Shown: positions 27,494 to 37,104 of the stretch, in pieces
Position numbering within the stretch: position 1 is the stretch's first letter
How the letters are laid out: every line of letters begins with the position of its first letter
From: Staphylococcus taiwanensis
GTDB lineage: Bacteria; Bacillota; Bacilli; Staphylococcales; Staphylococcaceae
Assembly (NCBI GenBank): GCA_020544305.1
Contig: CP058667.1
Coordinates: forward strand, 248,001 to 312,000
Direction of reading: 5' to 3'
DNA length: 64,000 bases
Program-made: the position numbers and the translations under genes
Notes under the pieces: generated by a model
Databases searched by the model: none
The model's input: the letters and a program-made list of their open reading frames with translations, nothing else
Told to the model about the DNA's origin: nothing

Positions 27494-27938
27494 GTGAATG
27501 TCCTATATGTCTAAACGCTTTGTTTACTTTACGATCTTCATGACTATAAGGAATGCCTAAGGTTTTAAGCAAGTCTTCTACTAAATAGTCATATTGGACT
27601 AACATTTCAGTTTCTGTAAATTGTGCCGGTAAGTGACGGTTACCAAGTTGATGGGCAATGTCTCCCATCTCTTGCAATGTACGTGGTTTAATAACTAGTA
27701 AATCCTCAGAATTGACGTCAACCACAATCATATTAGTATCATCTTGATAAAGAATATCGCCATATTGTAAATCAATGGGTTGTTTTAAACGAATACCAAC
27801 TTCAGTGCCGTGATCAGTAGTAACACGTTGAATACGTTTAACTAAATCAGAATTCTCTAAATAAACTTTTTCAACGTGTTTTTGTTTATCTTCGGCAGAT
27901 AAGTTAGCGATGTTGCCTTGAATTTCTTCAATAATCAT
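27486..27938 (-). CDS. ureE: Urease accessory nickel chaperone UreE
   Basis: UreE stores and passes nickel to UreG. The 150-residue protein has the two-domain UreE layout, with [16 protein letters not shown] early and the interface sequence [13 protein letters not shown], whose histidine is the conserved metal ligand. The C-terminus is short but carries several histidines (HIGHSHD). Confidence 0.93.
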   Translation of the reverse strand: MIIEEIQGNIANLSAEDKQKHVEKVYLENSDLVKRIQRVTTDHGTEVGIRLKQPIDLQYGDILYQDDTNMIVVDVNSEDLLVIKPRTLQEMGDIAHQLGNRHLPAQFTETEMLVQYDYLVEDLLKTLGIPYSHEDRKVNKAFRHIGHSHD

Positions 27939-27951
27939 TAAAAAGTGCCTC

Positions 27952-29667
27952 CTAGAATAAGAAGTATCGTTGTGTTAATGGTAATTCTGTCGCAGCTTCA
28001 CTTGTGACTTTTTTACCATCTACAAATACTTCATATGTTTGTGGGTCTACGTCTAATTTAGGTGTTGCATCATTATTTTTCATATCTTTTTTCGTTAAAT
28101 TACGAATGCCATGCACTGGGCGAACCATACGTTGTAAGTTCAAGTGACGGTAGATGCCACTTTCAAACGCTGTTTTAGATACGAAAGTAATAGATGTATG
28201 TTGTAAGTTACCACCATATTGACCATACATTTTACGATATTTTTGAGGCTCAGATGTTGGAATAGAACCGTTAGCGTCACCGTTAACTGCAGAATTAATC
28301 ATACCGCCTTTAACGATAAGATCTGGTTTCACACCAAAGAATGCTGGTTCCCACATTACTAAATCGGCTAATTTGCCACCTTCAATTGAACCAACATAGT
28401 CAGAAATACCATGTGTAATGGCAGGATTAATTGTGTATTTGGCAATGTAACGTTTGATACGATTGTTGTCGTTATATTCCGCATCGCCATCTAAGAAACC
28501 ACGTTGTTCTTTCATACGGTGTGCGACTTGCCAAGTACGAATAATGACTTCGCCTACGCGTCCCATAGCTTGAGAGTCTGAGCTAACCATACTGAATACG
28601 CCCATATCTTGTAATACGTCTTCAGCTGCGATTGTTTCTTTTCTAATACGTGAATCTGCAAATGCGATATCTTCAGGAATAGATGCATTTAAATGGTGTG
28701 TAATCATCACCATATCTAAATGTTCATCTACTGTGTTATGCGTATAAGGTAATGTTGGGTTAGTAGATGAAGGTAAGATATTTGGATAAGCAGCTGATTT
28801 AATTAAATCAGGCGCATGTCCGCCACCAGCACCTTCTGTATGGTACATGTGTAATACTCGGCCCTTAACGGCTTCCATAGTATCTTCCATGAAACCTGCT
28901 TCATTTAATGTATCGGCATGAAGCGCGATTTGAACATCGGATTCGTCAGCAACTTCTAATGCATGATCTAATGCTGAAGGCGTTGCACCCCAGTCTTCAT
29001 GCACTTTTAATCCGATAACGCCAGCATGGATTTGTTCAATAAGGGCAGTGTTATTAACGGCTTGACCTTTACCAGTGAAACCAACATTAATTGGTAAATT
29101 TTCAGCGGCTTCTAACATGCGGTGGATGTGCCAAGGACCAGGGGTAACGGTTGTCGCTTTGGCACCTTCCGAAGCACCTGTACCGCCACCAATATGTGTT
29201 GTAATACCACTTTCAAGTGCTACTTCTGCTTGTTCAGGGTTAATAAAGTGAACGTGCGTATCGATACCACCAGCAGTTACGATTTTACCTTCTGCTGAAA
29301 TAATATCTGTTGTCGCACCGATAATAATATCAATGCCGTCCATAATATCTGGGTTACCAGCTTGTCCAATTGCAAAGATATAACCATTTTTAATACCGAT
29401 ATCTGCTTTAACTACTTTATCGTAATCAATGATAACAGCATTTGTAATAACTAAATCTGCAACATAACGGTCGTCACGTGTCACGTTTGGATTTTGACCC
29501 ATACCATCACGGATTGATTTACCGCCACCAAATGTCACTTCATCACCATAACTTGTGTAGTCATGTTCAACTTGTGCAAATAAGTTTGTATCACCAAGAC
29601 GGATTGAGTCGCCTGTAGTTGGACCATAAAGACTGGTATATTGAGATTGTGTCATTTTAAAACTCAT
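27952..29667 (-). CDS. ureC: Urease alpha (catalytic) subunit
   Basis: UreC hydrolyses urea at a dinuclear nickel site. The 571-residue protein has [14 protein letters not shown] (nickel ligands), GLKVHEDWG with the carbamylated lysine, the HAD and [14 protein letters not shown] histidines, and [11 protein letters not shown]. The mobile flap reads [22 protein letters not shown]: threonine stands where Klebsiella or Sporosarcina enzymes have the active-site cysteine. I recall the same replacement in other staphylococcal ureases. The gene shares one base with the ureB stop (29667). Confidence 0.96.
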   Translation of the reverse strand: MSFKMTQSQYTSLYGPTTGDSIRLGDTNLFAQVEHDYTSYGDEVTFGGGKSIRDGMGQNPNVTRDDRYVADLVITNAVIIDYDKVVKADIGIKNGYIFAIGQAGNPDIMDGIDIIIGATTDIISAEGKIVTAGGIDTHVHFINPEQAEVALESGITTHIGGGTGASEGAKATTVTPGPWHIHRMLEAAENLPINVGFTGKGQAVNNTALIEQIHAGVIGLKVHEDWGATPSALDHALEVADESDVQIALHADTLNEAGFMEDTMEAVKGRVLHMYHTEGAGGGHAPDLIKSAAYPNILPSSTNPTLPYTHNTVDEHLDMVMITHHLNASIPEDIAFADSRIRKETIAAEDVLQDMGVFSMVSSDSQAMGRVGEVIIRTWQVAHRMKEQRGFLDGDAEYNDNNRIKRYIAKYTINPAITHGISDYVGSIEGGKLADLVMWEPAFFGVKPDLIVKGGMINSAVNGDANGSIPTSEPQKYRKMYGQYGGNLQHTSITFVSKTAFESGIYRHLNLQRMVRPVHGIRNLTKKDMKNNDATPKLDVDPQTYEVFVDGKKVTSEAATELPLTQRYFLF

Positions 29668-30074
29668 TACGCTTTGCCACCTTTTTTATTATGATTTTCT
29701 TCACCTTCGTCACCAAATACGCCGGCATATTCATCGTTTTCATCAGTTGGACGGTACACGCGATCTTCATCAATTTGACCATTTACCATGCCTCTGAATC
29801 CGTAAATTTTACGTTGACCAGCATATTCTACTAATTGAACTTTCTTTTCATCACCAGGTTCAAAACGCACGGCAGCACCAGCGGGGATATCTAGGTGTTT
29901 GCCATAGGCTTTTTCACGTTCAAATTTTAAAGCTTTATTCGCTTCGAAAAAATGAAAATGAGAGCCTACTTGAATTGGACGGTCACCTGTATTTTTAACA
30001 GTTAATGCAGTTTCAGCTCGTCCTTTATTAATTTCGATTTCAGTATTTTTTACTTTAACTTCTCCAGGAATCAT
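29667..30074 (-). CDS. ureB: Urease beta subunit
   Basis: The 135-residue structural subunit begins MIPGEVKVK and contains [14 protein letters not shown] and [17 protein letters not shown], hallmarks of UreB. The C-terminal tail is longer than in enterobacterial UreB and acidic to lysine-rich. AGGAGG precedes the ATG. Confidence 0.95.
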   Translation of the reverse strand: MIPGEVKVKNTEIEINKGRAETALTVKNTGDRPIQVGSHFHFFEANKALKFEREKAYGKHLDIPAGAAVRFEPGDEKKVQLVEYAGQRKIYGFRGMVNGQIDEDRVYRPTDENDEYAGVFGDEGEENHNKKGGKA

Positions 30075-30086
30075 AATATGTCCTCC

Positions 30087-30389
30087 TTACACAATTGGAT
30101 GATGGACGGCAATCAATTTCGTACCATCTGGGAATGTTGCTTCGATTTCGATTTCAGTAATCATATTTGCAACGCCTTCCATTACGTCGTCTTCGTTTAG
30201 AATGGTTTTACCGTAACTCATGAGTTCAGCAACAGTCTTACCATCACGAGCACCTTCAAGTAATTCATCACTAATTAAAGCGACGGCTTCAGGATGATTT
30301 AGTTTCAAGCCGCGTGCTTTACGACGTCTTGCAACTTCTGCAGCAACAACAATCATTAATTTATCTTGTTCACGCTGAGTAAAATGCAC
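30087..30389 (-). CDS. ureA: Urease gamma subunit
   Basis: The 100-residue subunit uses a GTG start at 30389, with AAGAAGGAAT upstream. From there it reads [13 protein letters not shown], exactly where family members begin; the open frame extends 15 codons further but lacks support. The end VHHPIV and the [10 protein letters not shown] segment are typical. It is the first gene of ureABCEFGD. Confidence 0.95.
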   Translation of the reverse strand: MHFTQREQDKLMIVVAAEVARRRKARGLKLNHPEAVALISDELLEGARDGKTVAELMSYGKTILNEDDVMEGVANMITEIEIEATFPDGTKLIAVHHPIV

Positions 30390-30605
30390 ATTTATTCCTT
30401 CTTTCCATTTTAAGATGACTTTCGTACTCTTCATGTTAGAACGGTTGAAAAGTTTTCACAAGTAATATAGTCGTACAATAAATTTAAATATTAACTTAAA
30501 ATGAATTTCTACATGATTTAATTTAGCAAAAATGTTTGTCGTACTAATGAATAGTGCTAAACTTTAAGAGAAAGAAATGTAATGATTGAAGAGTAAGGTG
30601 AGTAT

Positions 30606-31502
30606 GTGAAGTATGTAAATATCTTTTTCAAAAATATCGCACAAGTTGTGTTTATGAATAATCAGTGGTCAGGATTATTTATTCTAATCGGTCTATTTGT
30701 TGCAAAATGGGAAATTGGTTTAGCGGCAATGATAGGTAGTGTCTTGGCACTCTTCCTGGCACCGTATTTCAATTATAGTGAAGAAGAAATAAAGGACGGT
30801 TTAGCAGGTTATAATTCTGTGTTAACTGCAATTGGTTTAGCATTGTTTTTACAATCATCCGTGATTGCATGGATTGTACTGATTTTAGCAGTTATTTTAA
30901 CATTGCCAGTTGGCGCTGCCATGCGTGAGTTGCTTAAACCTTTTGGCGTGCCGATGTTAACATTTCCTTTTGTGTTGATGACATGGTTAACCTTAGCAAT
31001 GACGACACAATTTTCAAAGTTAAAGGTAAATGTTGATATCCTGCCCCAACAAGTGAAACATCCTGATATTAGTCATGACCATATTAGTTGGCTAAGTGGT
31101 ATTACGACCAACTTTAGTGAAATCTTTCTAGTGACTTCTGTTATCGGTAGTATATTGATTATCATTGGTATCTTTATTGGTTCAGTCAAAGGTGGTATCT
31201 TTGCGATATTATCTAGTATCTTAGCAGTGGTATTTATCGTATCACTTGGTGGCGATTATCCGTCTATTACCAATGGTTTATATGGTTATAACTCTATTTT
31301 GACAGGAATTGCATTAGGTGCGACATTTAAAACGAAATTAAATACGTATGTCGCTGTTGTGACCGGTCTATTACTGACAGTTGTTATGCATGGGGCAGTG
31401 GCAACATTGCTTGCACCGGTTGGTTTACCGGTATTTACTGCACCCTTTATCTTTGCGACATGGATAGTCATGTTTGCAGGTAGAACCACAAGTGAGCAGT
31501 AA
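30606..31502 (+). CDS. Urea transporter (UT family)
   Basis: The 298-residue membrane protein shows the two-fold internal repeat of UT channels: LAGYNSVLTAIGLALFL in the first half and LYGYNSILTGIALGATF in the second. The pore segments FGVPMLTFPFVLMTWLTLA and VGLPVFTAPFIFATWIVMF also repeat. It is transcribed away from ureA across about 215 bases, so it probably feeds urea to the urease. AAGGTGAG lies five bases before the GTG start. Confidence 0.9.
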   Translation: MKYVNIFFKNIAQVVFMNNQWSGLFILIGLFVAKWEIGLAAMIGSVLALFLAPYFNYSEEEIKDGLAGYNSVLTAIGLALFLQSSVIAWIVLILAVILTLPVGAAMRELLKPFGVPMLTFPFVLMTWLTLAMTTQFSKLKVNVDILPQQVKHPDISHDHISWLSGITTNFSEIFLVTSVIGSILIIIGIFIGSVKGGIFAILSSILAVVFIVSLGGDYPSITNGLYGYNSILTGIALGATFKTKLNTYVAVVTGLLLTVVMHGAVATLLAPVGLPVFTAPFIFATWIVMFAGRTTSEQ

Positions 31503-31513
31503 GTAAGACATAC

Positions 31514-33456
31514 AAAGAGTCTGGGACATAATTCCTAGAGAAATAGCCAGTAAATGAGTTTTAACAAATTCATTTACTGGCTTCTTTATTTACAATACTC
31601 CGTATTGTTGGCTCGCTTTCTTAGGGGACAGCTTCAGCCTGTAGTCTTCAGCTTGTCCTGTTCCCTCAAGAGTCTCGCCAAAATACTTTGTATTTATATG
31701 TAATTTTACATTGTAATACTTTAAAAAAATAAAGCACTTTCGTATAATTTAATAAACATCACTAAACTAAATTAACGAGGTGCCTTATGTATAAAAATTA
31801 TAACATGACTCAACTTACTCTACCAATGGAAACTTCAGTTCTTATCCCCACAAATGATATTTCACGACATGTAAATGATATTGTTGAAACAATTCCTGAC
31901 AATGAATTCGACGAATTCAGACATCACCGTGGTGCAACTTCGTACCATCCTAAAATGATGTTAAAAGTGATTCTATATGCCTACACACAATCTGTATTCT
32001 CAGGTCGTAAAATAGAAAAAATGCTTAATGATAGCATCCGAATGATGTGGCTATCACAAAATCAAAAACCTTCTTATAAAACAATTAATCGATTTAGAGT
32101 AAATCCAAAAGTAGATGCTTTATTAGAATCTTTATTTATTCAATTTTACAGTCAGTGTATAAAACAAAATCTTATAGATGATAAAGCTATTTTTATTGAT
32201 GGTACAAAAATTGAAGCAAATTCCAATCGATATACATTTGTATGGAAAAAGAGTATTCAAAACCATGAATCAAAGATGAATGAGGATTCTAAAGCCCTCT
32301 ACCATGAATTGGTAACCAATAAAATCATACCGGAAATCAAAGAAGATCATGATAATGAATTAACAAAAGAAGAAATAGATTTGATTGGTAGTCATTTAGA
32401 TAAAGAAATCGAAGATTTAAACCAACATATCAACAATGAAAAATGTACTAAAACAAGAAAACAAATACGTCTCAAAAGAACTAAAATCAAAAAATACAAA
32501 AAGCAAATCAATGATTATTCTGAGCGAAAGTATCGATACGAATTTCAAAAATCTATTTTAAAGGATAGAAATAGTTATTCTAAGACAGATCATGATGCGA
32601 CATTTATGAGAATGAAAGAAGATCACATGAAAAATGGACAACTTAAGCCAGGGTATAATTTACAAATAGCGACAAATTCCCAATTTGTTTTATCTTATAA
32701 TGTGTATCAAAATCCAACGGATACTAGAACGATGATTCCATTTTTAAATTCAATTCAAGAGACCTACGGTCATTTACCTGAATATATTGTAGCTGATGCA
32801 GGTTATGGTAGTGAATCAAATTATATGGCAATTATAGATGACTTTAATCGAACGCCACTCATAACATATGGAATGTTTATAAAAGATAAAACTAAAAAAT
32901 ATAAAAGTGACATCTTTAATACTCAAAATTGGGACTATGACGAAATTAATGACGAATTCATTTGTCCGAATAATAAACGGCTAGGTTTTAAAAGATATGC
33001 CTATCGTCATGATAAGTATGGTTACAAGCGAGACTTCAAATTATATGAATGTGACGATTGTTCAGAATGTCCTCTGAAAAATCAATGTATGAACTTCAAT
33101 TCAAAAACAAACAAAAAAATAATGAAGAATTATAACTGGGAATATTTTAAATCCCAAATTAACAAAAAGCTTTCAGAACCAAAAACAAAAAATATCTACA
33201 GTCAAAGAAAAATTGATGTGGAACCTGTTTTTGGATTTATGAAGGCTATTTTGGGTTTCACTCGGATGTCTGTCCGAGGACTCAATAAAGTCAAAAGAGA
33301 ACTTGGTTTTGTATTAATGGCACTTAATATAAGAAAAGTAGTAGCTCAACGAGCTGAAAATAATCAAAAAATTTATAAAAAAGACAATTTCTATATTATT
33401 TCAATAGAAATTGTCTTTTATTCACTTATCCAAGAACTTTATGTCCCGGACTCTTT
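31514..33456 (+). mobile_element. IS1182-family insertion sequence (IS1272-like), about 1.94 kb
   Basis: Terminal inverted repeats of 17 bases bound the element: AAAGAGTCTGGGACATA at 31514-31530 and its complement with one mismatch at 33440-33456. Inside the left end is a strong hairpin (AGCCAGTAAATGA/TCATTTACTGGCT, 31545-31582). Another near the right end (AAAAGACAATTTCTAT/ATAGAAATTGTCTTTT, 33379-33419) acts like a terminator. One transposase gene fills the middle. No target duplication was seen. It starts 12 bases after the urea transporter stop and ends 68 bases before ribokinase. Confidence 0.85.
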
Positions 33457-33487
33457 AAATTGTTCTAATCATAATTGGGTAAGATAA
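31787..33487 (+). CDS. IS1182-family transposase
   Basis: The 566-residue transposase has the N-terminal TSYHPKMMLKVILYAYTQ region, the DDE pieces IFIDGTKIEANSNRYTFVWKK and EYIVADAGYGSESNY, a zinc-finger-like CDDCSECPLKNQCMNF and the C-terminal GFMKAILGFTRMSVRG. AACGAGGTG precedes the ATG. The frame has no stop before the right inverted repeat: it reads through the repeat and ends ten residues into flanking DNA. The copy seems otherwise intact, so it may still be active. Confidence 0.88.
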   Translation: MYKNYNMTQLTLPMETSVLIPTNDISRHVNDIVETIPDNEFDEFRHHRGATSYHPKMMLKVILYAYTQSVFSGRKIEKMLNDSIRMMWLSQNQKPSYKTINRFRVNPKVDALLESLFIQFYSQCIKQNLIDDKAIFIDGTKIEANSNRYTFVWKKSIQNHESKMNEDSKALYHELVTNKIIPEIKEDHDNELTKEEIDLIGSHLDKEIEDLNQHINNEKCTKTRKQIRLKRTKIKKYKKQINDYSERKYRYEFQKSILKDRNSYSKTDHDATFMRMKEDHMKNGQLKPGYNLQIATNSQFVLSYNVYQNPTDTRTMIPFLNSIQETYGHLPEYIVADAGYGSESNYMAIIDDFNRTPLITYGMFIKDKTKKYKSDIFNTQNWDYDEINDEFICPNNKRLGFKRYAYRHDKYGYKRDFKLYECDDCSECPLKNQCMNFNSKTNKKIMKNYNWEYFKSQINKKLSEPKTKNIYSQRKIDVEPVFGFMKAILGFTRMSVRGLNKVKRELGFVLMALNIRKVVAQRAENNQKIYKKDNFYIISIEIVFYSLIQELYVPDSLNCSNHNWVR

Positions 33488-33524
33488 TATTAATAGGTTA
33501 GATAATTATAAAGAGGTGTAACAT

Positions 33525-34403
33525 ATGGAGAGACATATTTATGTTATTGGAAGCATGTCGATGGATTTAGTTGTTTCAACCGATATTGTCCCTGGAAAAG
33601 GTGAAACCGTACTTGGCAATTCATTCTTTACGACACCAGGTGGTAAAAGTGCCAATCAAGCAGTAGCAGCAGCTCGATTGGGTCAAGATGTACATATGGT
33701 AGGGCGCATTGGAAATGATACGTTTGGTGAAGACATTTTCCAAAATTTAAAAAATAATGGCGTAAACGTTGAACATGTGAAGTCAACAGCAGGACCATCA
33801 GGTACAGCGCATATTACGTTAGCTGATAATGATAATAGTATTATTGTGGTGCCTTCAGCGAATAATGAAGTGACACCCGAATATGTGAAACAAGCTTTGG
33901 AAGCTACTAAAGCGGGTGATATTGTCTTGCTTCAACAAGAAATTCCCTCTGAAACAGTTGAAGCGGCTGTGAAGTATTGTTATGAGCGTGAATTGATTTC
34001 AATCTTAAACCCAGCACCTTATAGAGACATTGCAGATGATGTGATTGAACAAGCCACATATATTACGCCAAATGAAACAGAAAGTGAGAACATGTTTGAG
34101 GGCGATGTGGACCAAGCATTGGAACGTTACCCTGATAAATTAATTGTCACGTTAGGTGAACTCGGTGCGATGTACCATGATGGTGTTGAGCAAGTCGAAA
34201 TTAAAGGATTTAAGCGTGATGTTAAAGATACAACAGGTGCGGGTGATACATTTAATGGTGCATTGGCAGTGGGCTTGCAACGTGGCTACGATTTGCCAAA
34301 GGCATTGACGTTTGCTAACTTAGCGGCAAGTTATTCAGTGACAGGTATGGGGGCACAAGGTGGTATGCCGACATTAGAAGATTTAGAGGATTTAGATATA
34401 TAG
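33525..34403 (+). CDS. rbsK: PfkB-family sugar kinase, probable ribokinase
   Basis: Ribokinase phosphorylates ribose at O5. The 292-residue protein has the N-terminal GSMSMDLV and PGGKSANQAVAAARLG (PfkB signature 1), then PAPYRDI, ITPNETE, and the catalytic DTTGAGDTFNGALAVGL near the C-terminus. AAGAGGTG precedes the ATG. No rbsD or ribose transporter lies beside it, so the sugar is assigned by sequence only. The IS element just upstream may have replaced its natural promoter region. Confidence 0.85.
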   Translation: MERHIYVIGSMSMDLVVSTDIVPGKGETVLGNSFFTTPGGKSANQAVAAARLGQDVHMVGRIGNDTFGEDIFQNLKNNGVNVEHVKSTAGPSGTAHITLADNDNSIIVVPSANNEVTPEYVKQALEATKAGDIVLLQQEIPSETVEAAVKYCYERELISILNPAPYRDIADDVIEQATYITPNETESENMFEGDVDQALERYPDKLIVTLGELGAMYHDGVEQVEIKGFKRDVKDTTGAGDTFNGALAVGLQRGYDLPKALTFANLAASYSVTGMGAQGGMPTLEDLEDLDI

Positions 34404-34431
34404 ATAGCGAAGTTAGTGTATATAAATAATT

Positions 34432-34464
34432 GAGGTTCCGGCAATTGGTATTTGTCGGAACCTC
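34432..34464. terminator. Terminator between rbsK and fhuD2
   Basis: GAGGTTCCG (34432-34440) pairs with CGGAACCTC (34456-34464). The two flanking genes converge on it. Confidence 0.75.
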
Positions 34465-34490
34465 GCTTATCGTTTATGTTGTTGAATTCA

Positions 34491-35414
34491 TTATTTATCT
34501 GCTGAGTCTAATAATTTTTTCTTTAAGTCTTTACGTTCAAAGTCTAATGAATATGGATCGTTTAACCAATAAACACCTTCGTCTACTTTGAATGTATGTT
34601 TGTCTTTAACAGCTTTAGTGTTTTTCCATACGTCTTTATTTTCAAATGAAAGTTTAGCACCTTTAGCGACTGGCGTAACCACATAGTCGCCACTCATATC
34701 TGGAATTTGTTCAGCAGAAATGTCGGCTAAATCTTCTTTCTTAGTAGCACTTTCAACTTTACTTGGCATTTTTAGACCAAATGAATCGTAAAGTACTTCA
34801 CTACCGTGACCATATGTTTTACCTAGGACATAGATTTTTTTGTCGAAGTCTTTGATAATTGAAACTGTGGCATCTTTACCAATTGCCTTTTTGATTTCTT
34901 TACCATCATTTTTTGTTTTTTCATCCCATTGGTCTACCCATTTTTGAGCTTTATCTTTTTTACCAATGATTTTACCTAATTCTAAGTGTTGTTCTTTGTA
35001 GTCATGTTTCATGTAATCAAAAGCAACAGTTGGTGCGATTTTTTTCAATTTCTTTAAGTTTTTATCTGTATTGTATGTGATGATTAAATCCGGTTTTTCT
35101 TTAGCGACTGCTTCAACATTTTCAGGGTCAATTTTCTTAACGCCTTTAAATTTATCTTTTAATACTGAGCTATCGTCAACATTTTTAGCAACTGCTTGGA
35201 TGTTAGCATCAAGTTCTTTTAAGCCCCCAGCGTACGTAGTACCTAACACAACGATACGTTTTGGATTCTTAGGAATTTTGATTTTATCTCCAGAATCCGT
35301 TTTATACGATTTAGTCGCTTCTTTAGAATCTTTAGAAGAACTATTATCGCTATGATTACTACATGCAGCTAAGGCTAATACAAATACTAATACAGCCACA
35401 AATAACTTTTTCAA
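34491..35414 (-). CDS. fhuD2: Iron(III)-hydroxamate-binding lipoprotein
   Basis: This class III solute-binding lipoprotein strongly resembles S. aureus FhuD2, which delivers hydroxamate siderophores such as ferrichrome to the FhuCBG importer. Shared segments include DIPKxPKRI-like IPKNPKRIVV, TYAGGLKEL, KEKPDLIITYNTDK, GKEIKKAIGKDATVS and the end YWLNDPYSLDFERKDLKKKL. The lipobox is ALAAC. A TTG at 35414 gives the best spacing (nine bases) from AAGGAG and an N-terminus like FhuD2; the ATG at 35423 directly abuts the ribosome site. No fhuCBG genes are in the window. Confidence 0.88.
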   Translation of the reverse strand: MKKLFVAVLVFVLALAACSNHSDNSSSKDSKEATKSYKTDSGDKIKIPKNPKRIVVLGTTYAGGLKELDANIQAVAKNVDDSSVLKDKFKGVKKIDPENVEAVAKEKPDLIITYNTDKNLKKLKKIAPTVAFDYMKHDYKEQHLELGKIIGKKDKAQKWVDQWDEKTKNDGKEIKKAIGKDATVSIIKDFDKKIYVLGKTYGHGSEVLYDSFGLKMPSKVESATKKEDLADISAEQIPDMSGDYVVTPVAKGAKLSFENKDVWKNTKAVKDKHTFKVDEGVYWLNDPYSLDFERKDLKKKLLDSADK

Positions 35415-35454
35415 ATAATCCATCTCCTTTTATATGTATAATGCAATTATATAA

Positions 35455-35469
35455 GAAATAATTATTCAA
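35455..35469. promoter_or_regulatory. Possible Fur box upstream of fhuD2
   Basis: GAAATAATTATTCAA has a partly palindromic centre (AATAATTATT) reminiscent of the TGATAATNATTATCA Fur core, but several positions differ. Iron control is expected for fhuD2 homologues; this particular site is tentative. Confidence 0.3.
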
Positions 35470-35484
35470 TTAAAGGTGATAATG

Positions 35485-35652
35485 ATGTTTTTAGATATTC
35501 ATACTAAGATAGCTTTAATATTAATTTTAGCTTTTCTTTTTATCAGCACGTTTACGATGCCTGACATTTATGAATTAATGTTGAAATTAGTTATTGTTTT
35601 AGGACTAGTTGTTAATGGGGTTATACAATTTTTAAAGAAAAATAAGATATAA
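35485..35652 (+). CDS. Small two-helix membrane protein
   Basis: A 55-residue frame starts at 35485 (an ATG at 35482 is also possible) behind AAAGGTGA (35472-35479). It encodes two hydrophobic helices, roughly residues 8-24 and 31-48, joined by a short turn with TMPDIYE, and ends in KKNKI. Reading-frame length, ribosome site and amphipathic layout suggest a real gene, divergent from fhuD2. No function can be assigned. Confidence 0.55.
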   Translation: MFLDIHTKIALILILAFLFISTFTMPDIYELMLKLVIVLGLVVNGVIQFLKKNKI

Positions 35653-35796
35653 CAATCTGATTAATCACTAAATAAATTAAATTCATGTAAAAATTCCGTT
35701 AAGTTATAGTTGATGTATTATATATAGTATAAAAATGTTATATAATAGTAAAATCAACGGCATAAAATATATTTCTTAATTTAAAGGAGCAATTGC

Positions 35797-36942
35797 ATGA
35801 CTAATAAATATTTACTTAGTGTGTTTACAGTTTTAATAGCCATTGTTTTATGTGCGTGCCAATCTACATCTCAATCAAATAATAAAGAAGCGGCATCAAC
35901 GCAAAAAGATAAAAAAGAACAAGAAAATGTATATGCTAAAAAGAAAAATGATAATCAGAAAGATTGGGTTGAATATAAGGGCGACGTTGCACATGTCTTC
36001 TTCCATCCTTTAATCACTGATCCTAAAGTCGCATTCACAGGTGAACCTAATAAGGCTAAAGGTAATAATGATTGGATGATTACTGTCGATGAATTCAACC
36101 GTTCACTTGATGAGCTATATAAACATAATTACATATTGGTAGATCCGCATGATGCTTACGATTTAAATTCAAAACCAATTAAAAAGAAAACTTTAAAATT
36201 GCCAAAAGGTAAGAAACCATTAATTCTATCGATTGACGATATGAATTACTATGAATATATGAAAGGAAATGGTTATGCAGATCGTCTAGTCTTAGATAAA
36301 AACAATCACGTTGTATCTGAAACGAAAGGTAAAGATGGCAAAGTCACACAAAGTGATTCCAATGATATTGTGCCGATTTTAAATAATTTCGTGAAGAAAC
36401 ATCCAGACTTTTCACTTAATGGGCAAAAAGGTGTGGTCGGATTAACAGGATACAATGGTGTACTTGGATACCGCACAGACGAATTAGATAGTAAAGATTA
36501 TAATAAGCGCAAAGCACAAGCCACTAAAGTCGCTAATGCGATGAAGCGTGATGGTTGGACGTTTGCGAGTCATTCATGGGGGCATATTGATTTCGCCAAT
36601 AGTTCATATGAGCATATTGTTAAAGATACAGAACGCTGGCAAAAAGAAGTTACACCAATTATCGGAAAGACAGATTTATTTATCTTCCCTCATGGTGCGC
36701 AAGATAGAGGTTCAGCAGGTTATCAATATTTAGAAGATAAAGCAGGATTTAAATATTTAGCTGGTGTAGGACCTAATAACTTTACAGATATTGGCAAAGA
36801 TAGTGTTTATCAAGATCGTGTTGCAATTGACGGCCTAAATTTATATGAATTTAAATATAAGTTGAAACCATTTGTAGATTTTGACAAAGTTTATAGCAAA
36901 GAAGATCGTAGCTATTTCAAAGGCGATAAAGATTATAAATAA
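35797..36942 (+). CDS. Polysaccharide-deacetylase-like lipoprotein
   Basis: The 381-residue protein has a signal peptide with lipobox LCAC, a Lys/Gln-rich linker, and a NodB-type deacetylase fold: LILSIDD (metal-site aspartates, about residue 146), SHSWGH (metal-binding histidines, about 255) and IFPHGAQD (about 288). The usual TFDD is changed to SIDD, which may be tolerated because the aspartates remain. It would act on glycans or N-acetyl groups at the cell surface. AAGGAG precedes the ATG. The substrate (peptidoglycan, poly-GlcNAc or other) is unknown. Confidence 0.78.
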   Translation: MTNKYLLSVFTVLIAIVLCACQSTSQSNNKEAASTQKDKKEQENVYAKKKNDNQKDWVEYKGDVAHVFFHPLITDPKVAFTGEPNKAKGNNDWMITVDEFNRSLDELYKHNYILVDPHDAYDLNSKPIKKKTLKLPKGKKPLILSIDDMNYYEYMKGNGYADRLVLDKNNHVVSETKGKDGKVTQSDSNDIVPILNNFVKKHPDFSLNGQKGVVGLTGYNGVLGYRTDELDSKDYNKRKAQATKVANAMKRDGWTFASHSWGHIDFANSSYEHIVKDTERWQKEVTPIIGKTDLFIFPHGAQDRGSAGYQYLEDKAGFKYLAGVGPNNFTDIGKDSVYQDRVAIDGLNLYEFKYKLKPFVDFDKVYSKEDRSYFKGDKDYK

Positions 36943-36959
36943 TTGGTAGATTAATAACA

Positions 36960-37000
36960 AACTCTGAGAAGACATCACATCCTTCTCAGAGTTTTTTAGT
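36960..37000 (+). terminator. Terminator after the deacetylase gene
   Basis: AACTCTGAGAAG (36960-36971) pairs perfectly with CTTCTCAGAGTT (36982-36993), followed by a T run. Confidence 0.85.
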
Positions 37001-37104
37001 ACTTGCTTTAAGCATTAAAAAATTGACATCGTGACCTAGGTGGTATATTTGTGAAAGAAGATAAAAATTTTTAAAATTTAAAATATAAAGAGGGATCTAT
37101 ATTT

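Noticed and set aside
30390-30434. Longer ureA with 15 extra N-terminal residues
   Set aside because: UreA proteins begin at HFTQREQ; the GTG at 30389 has a good ribosome site.
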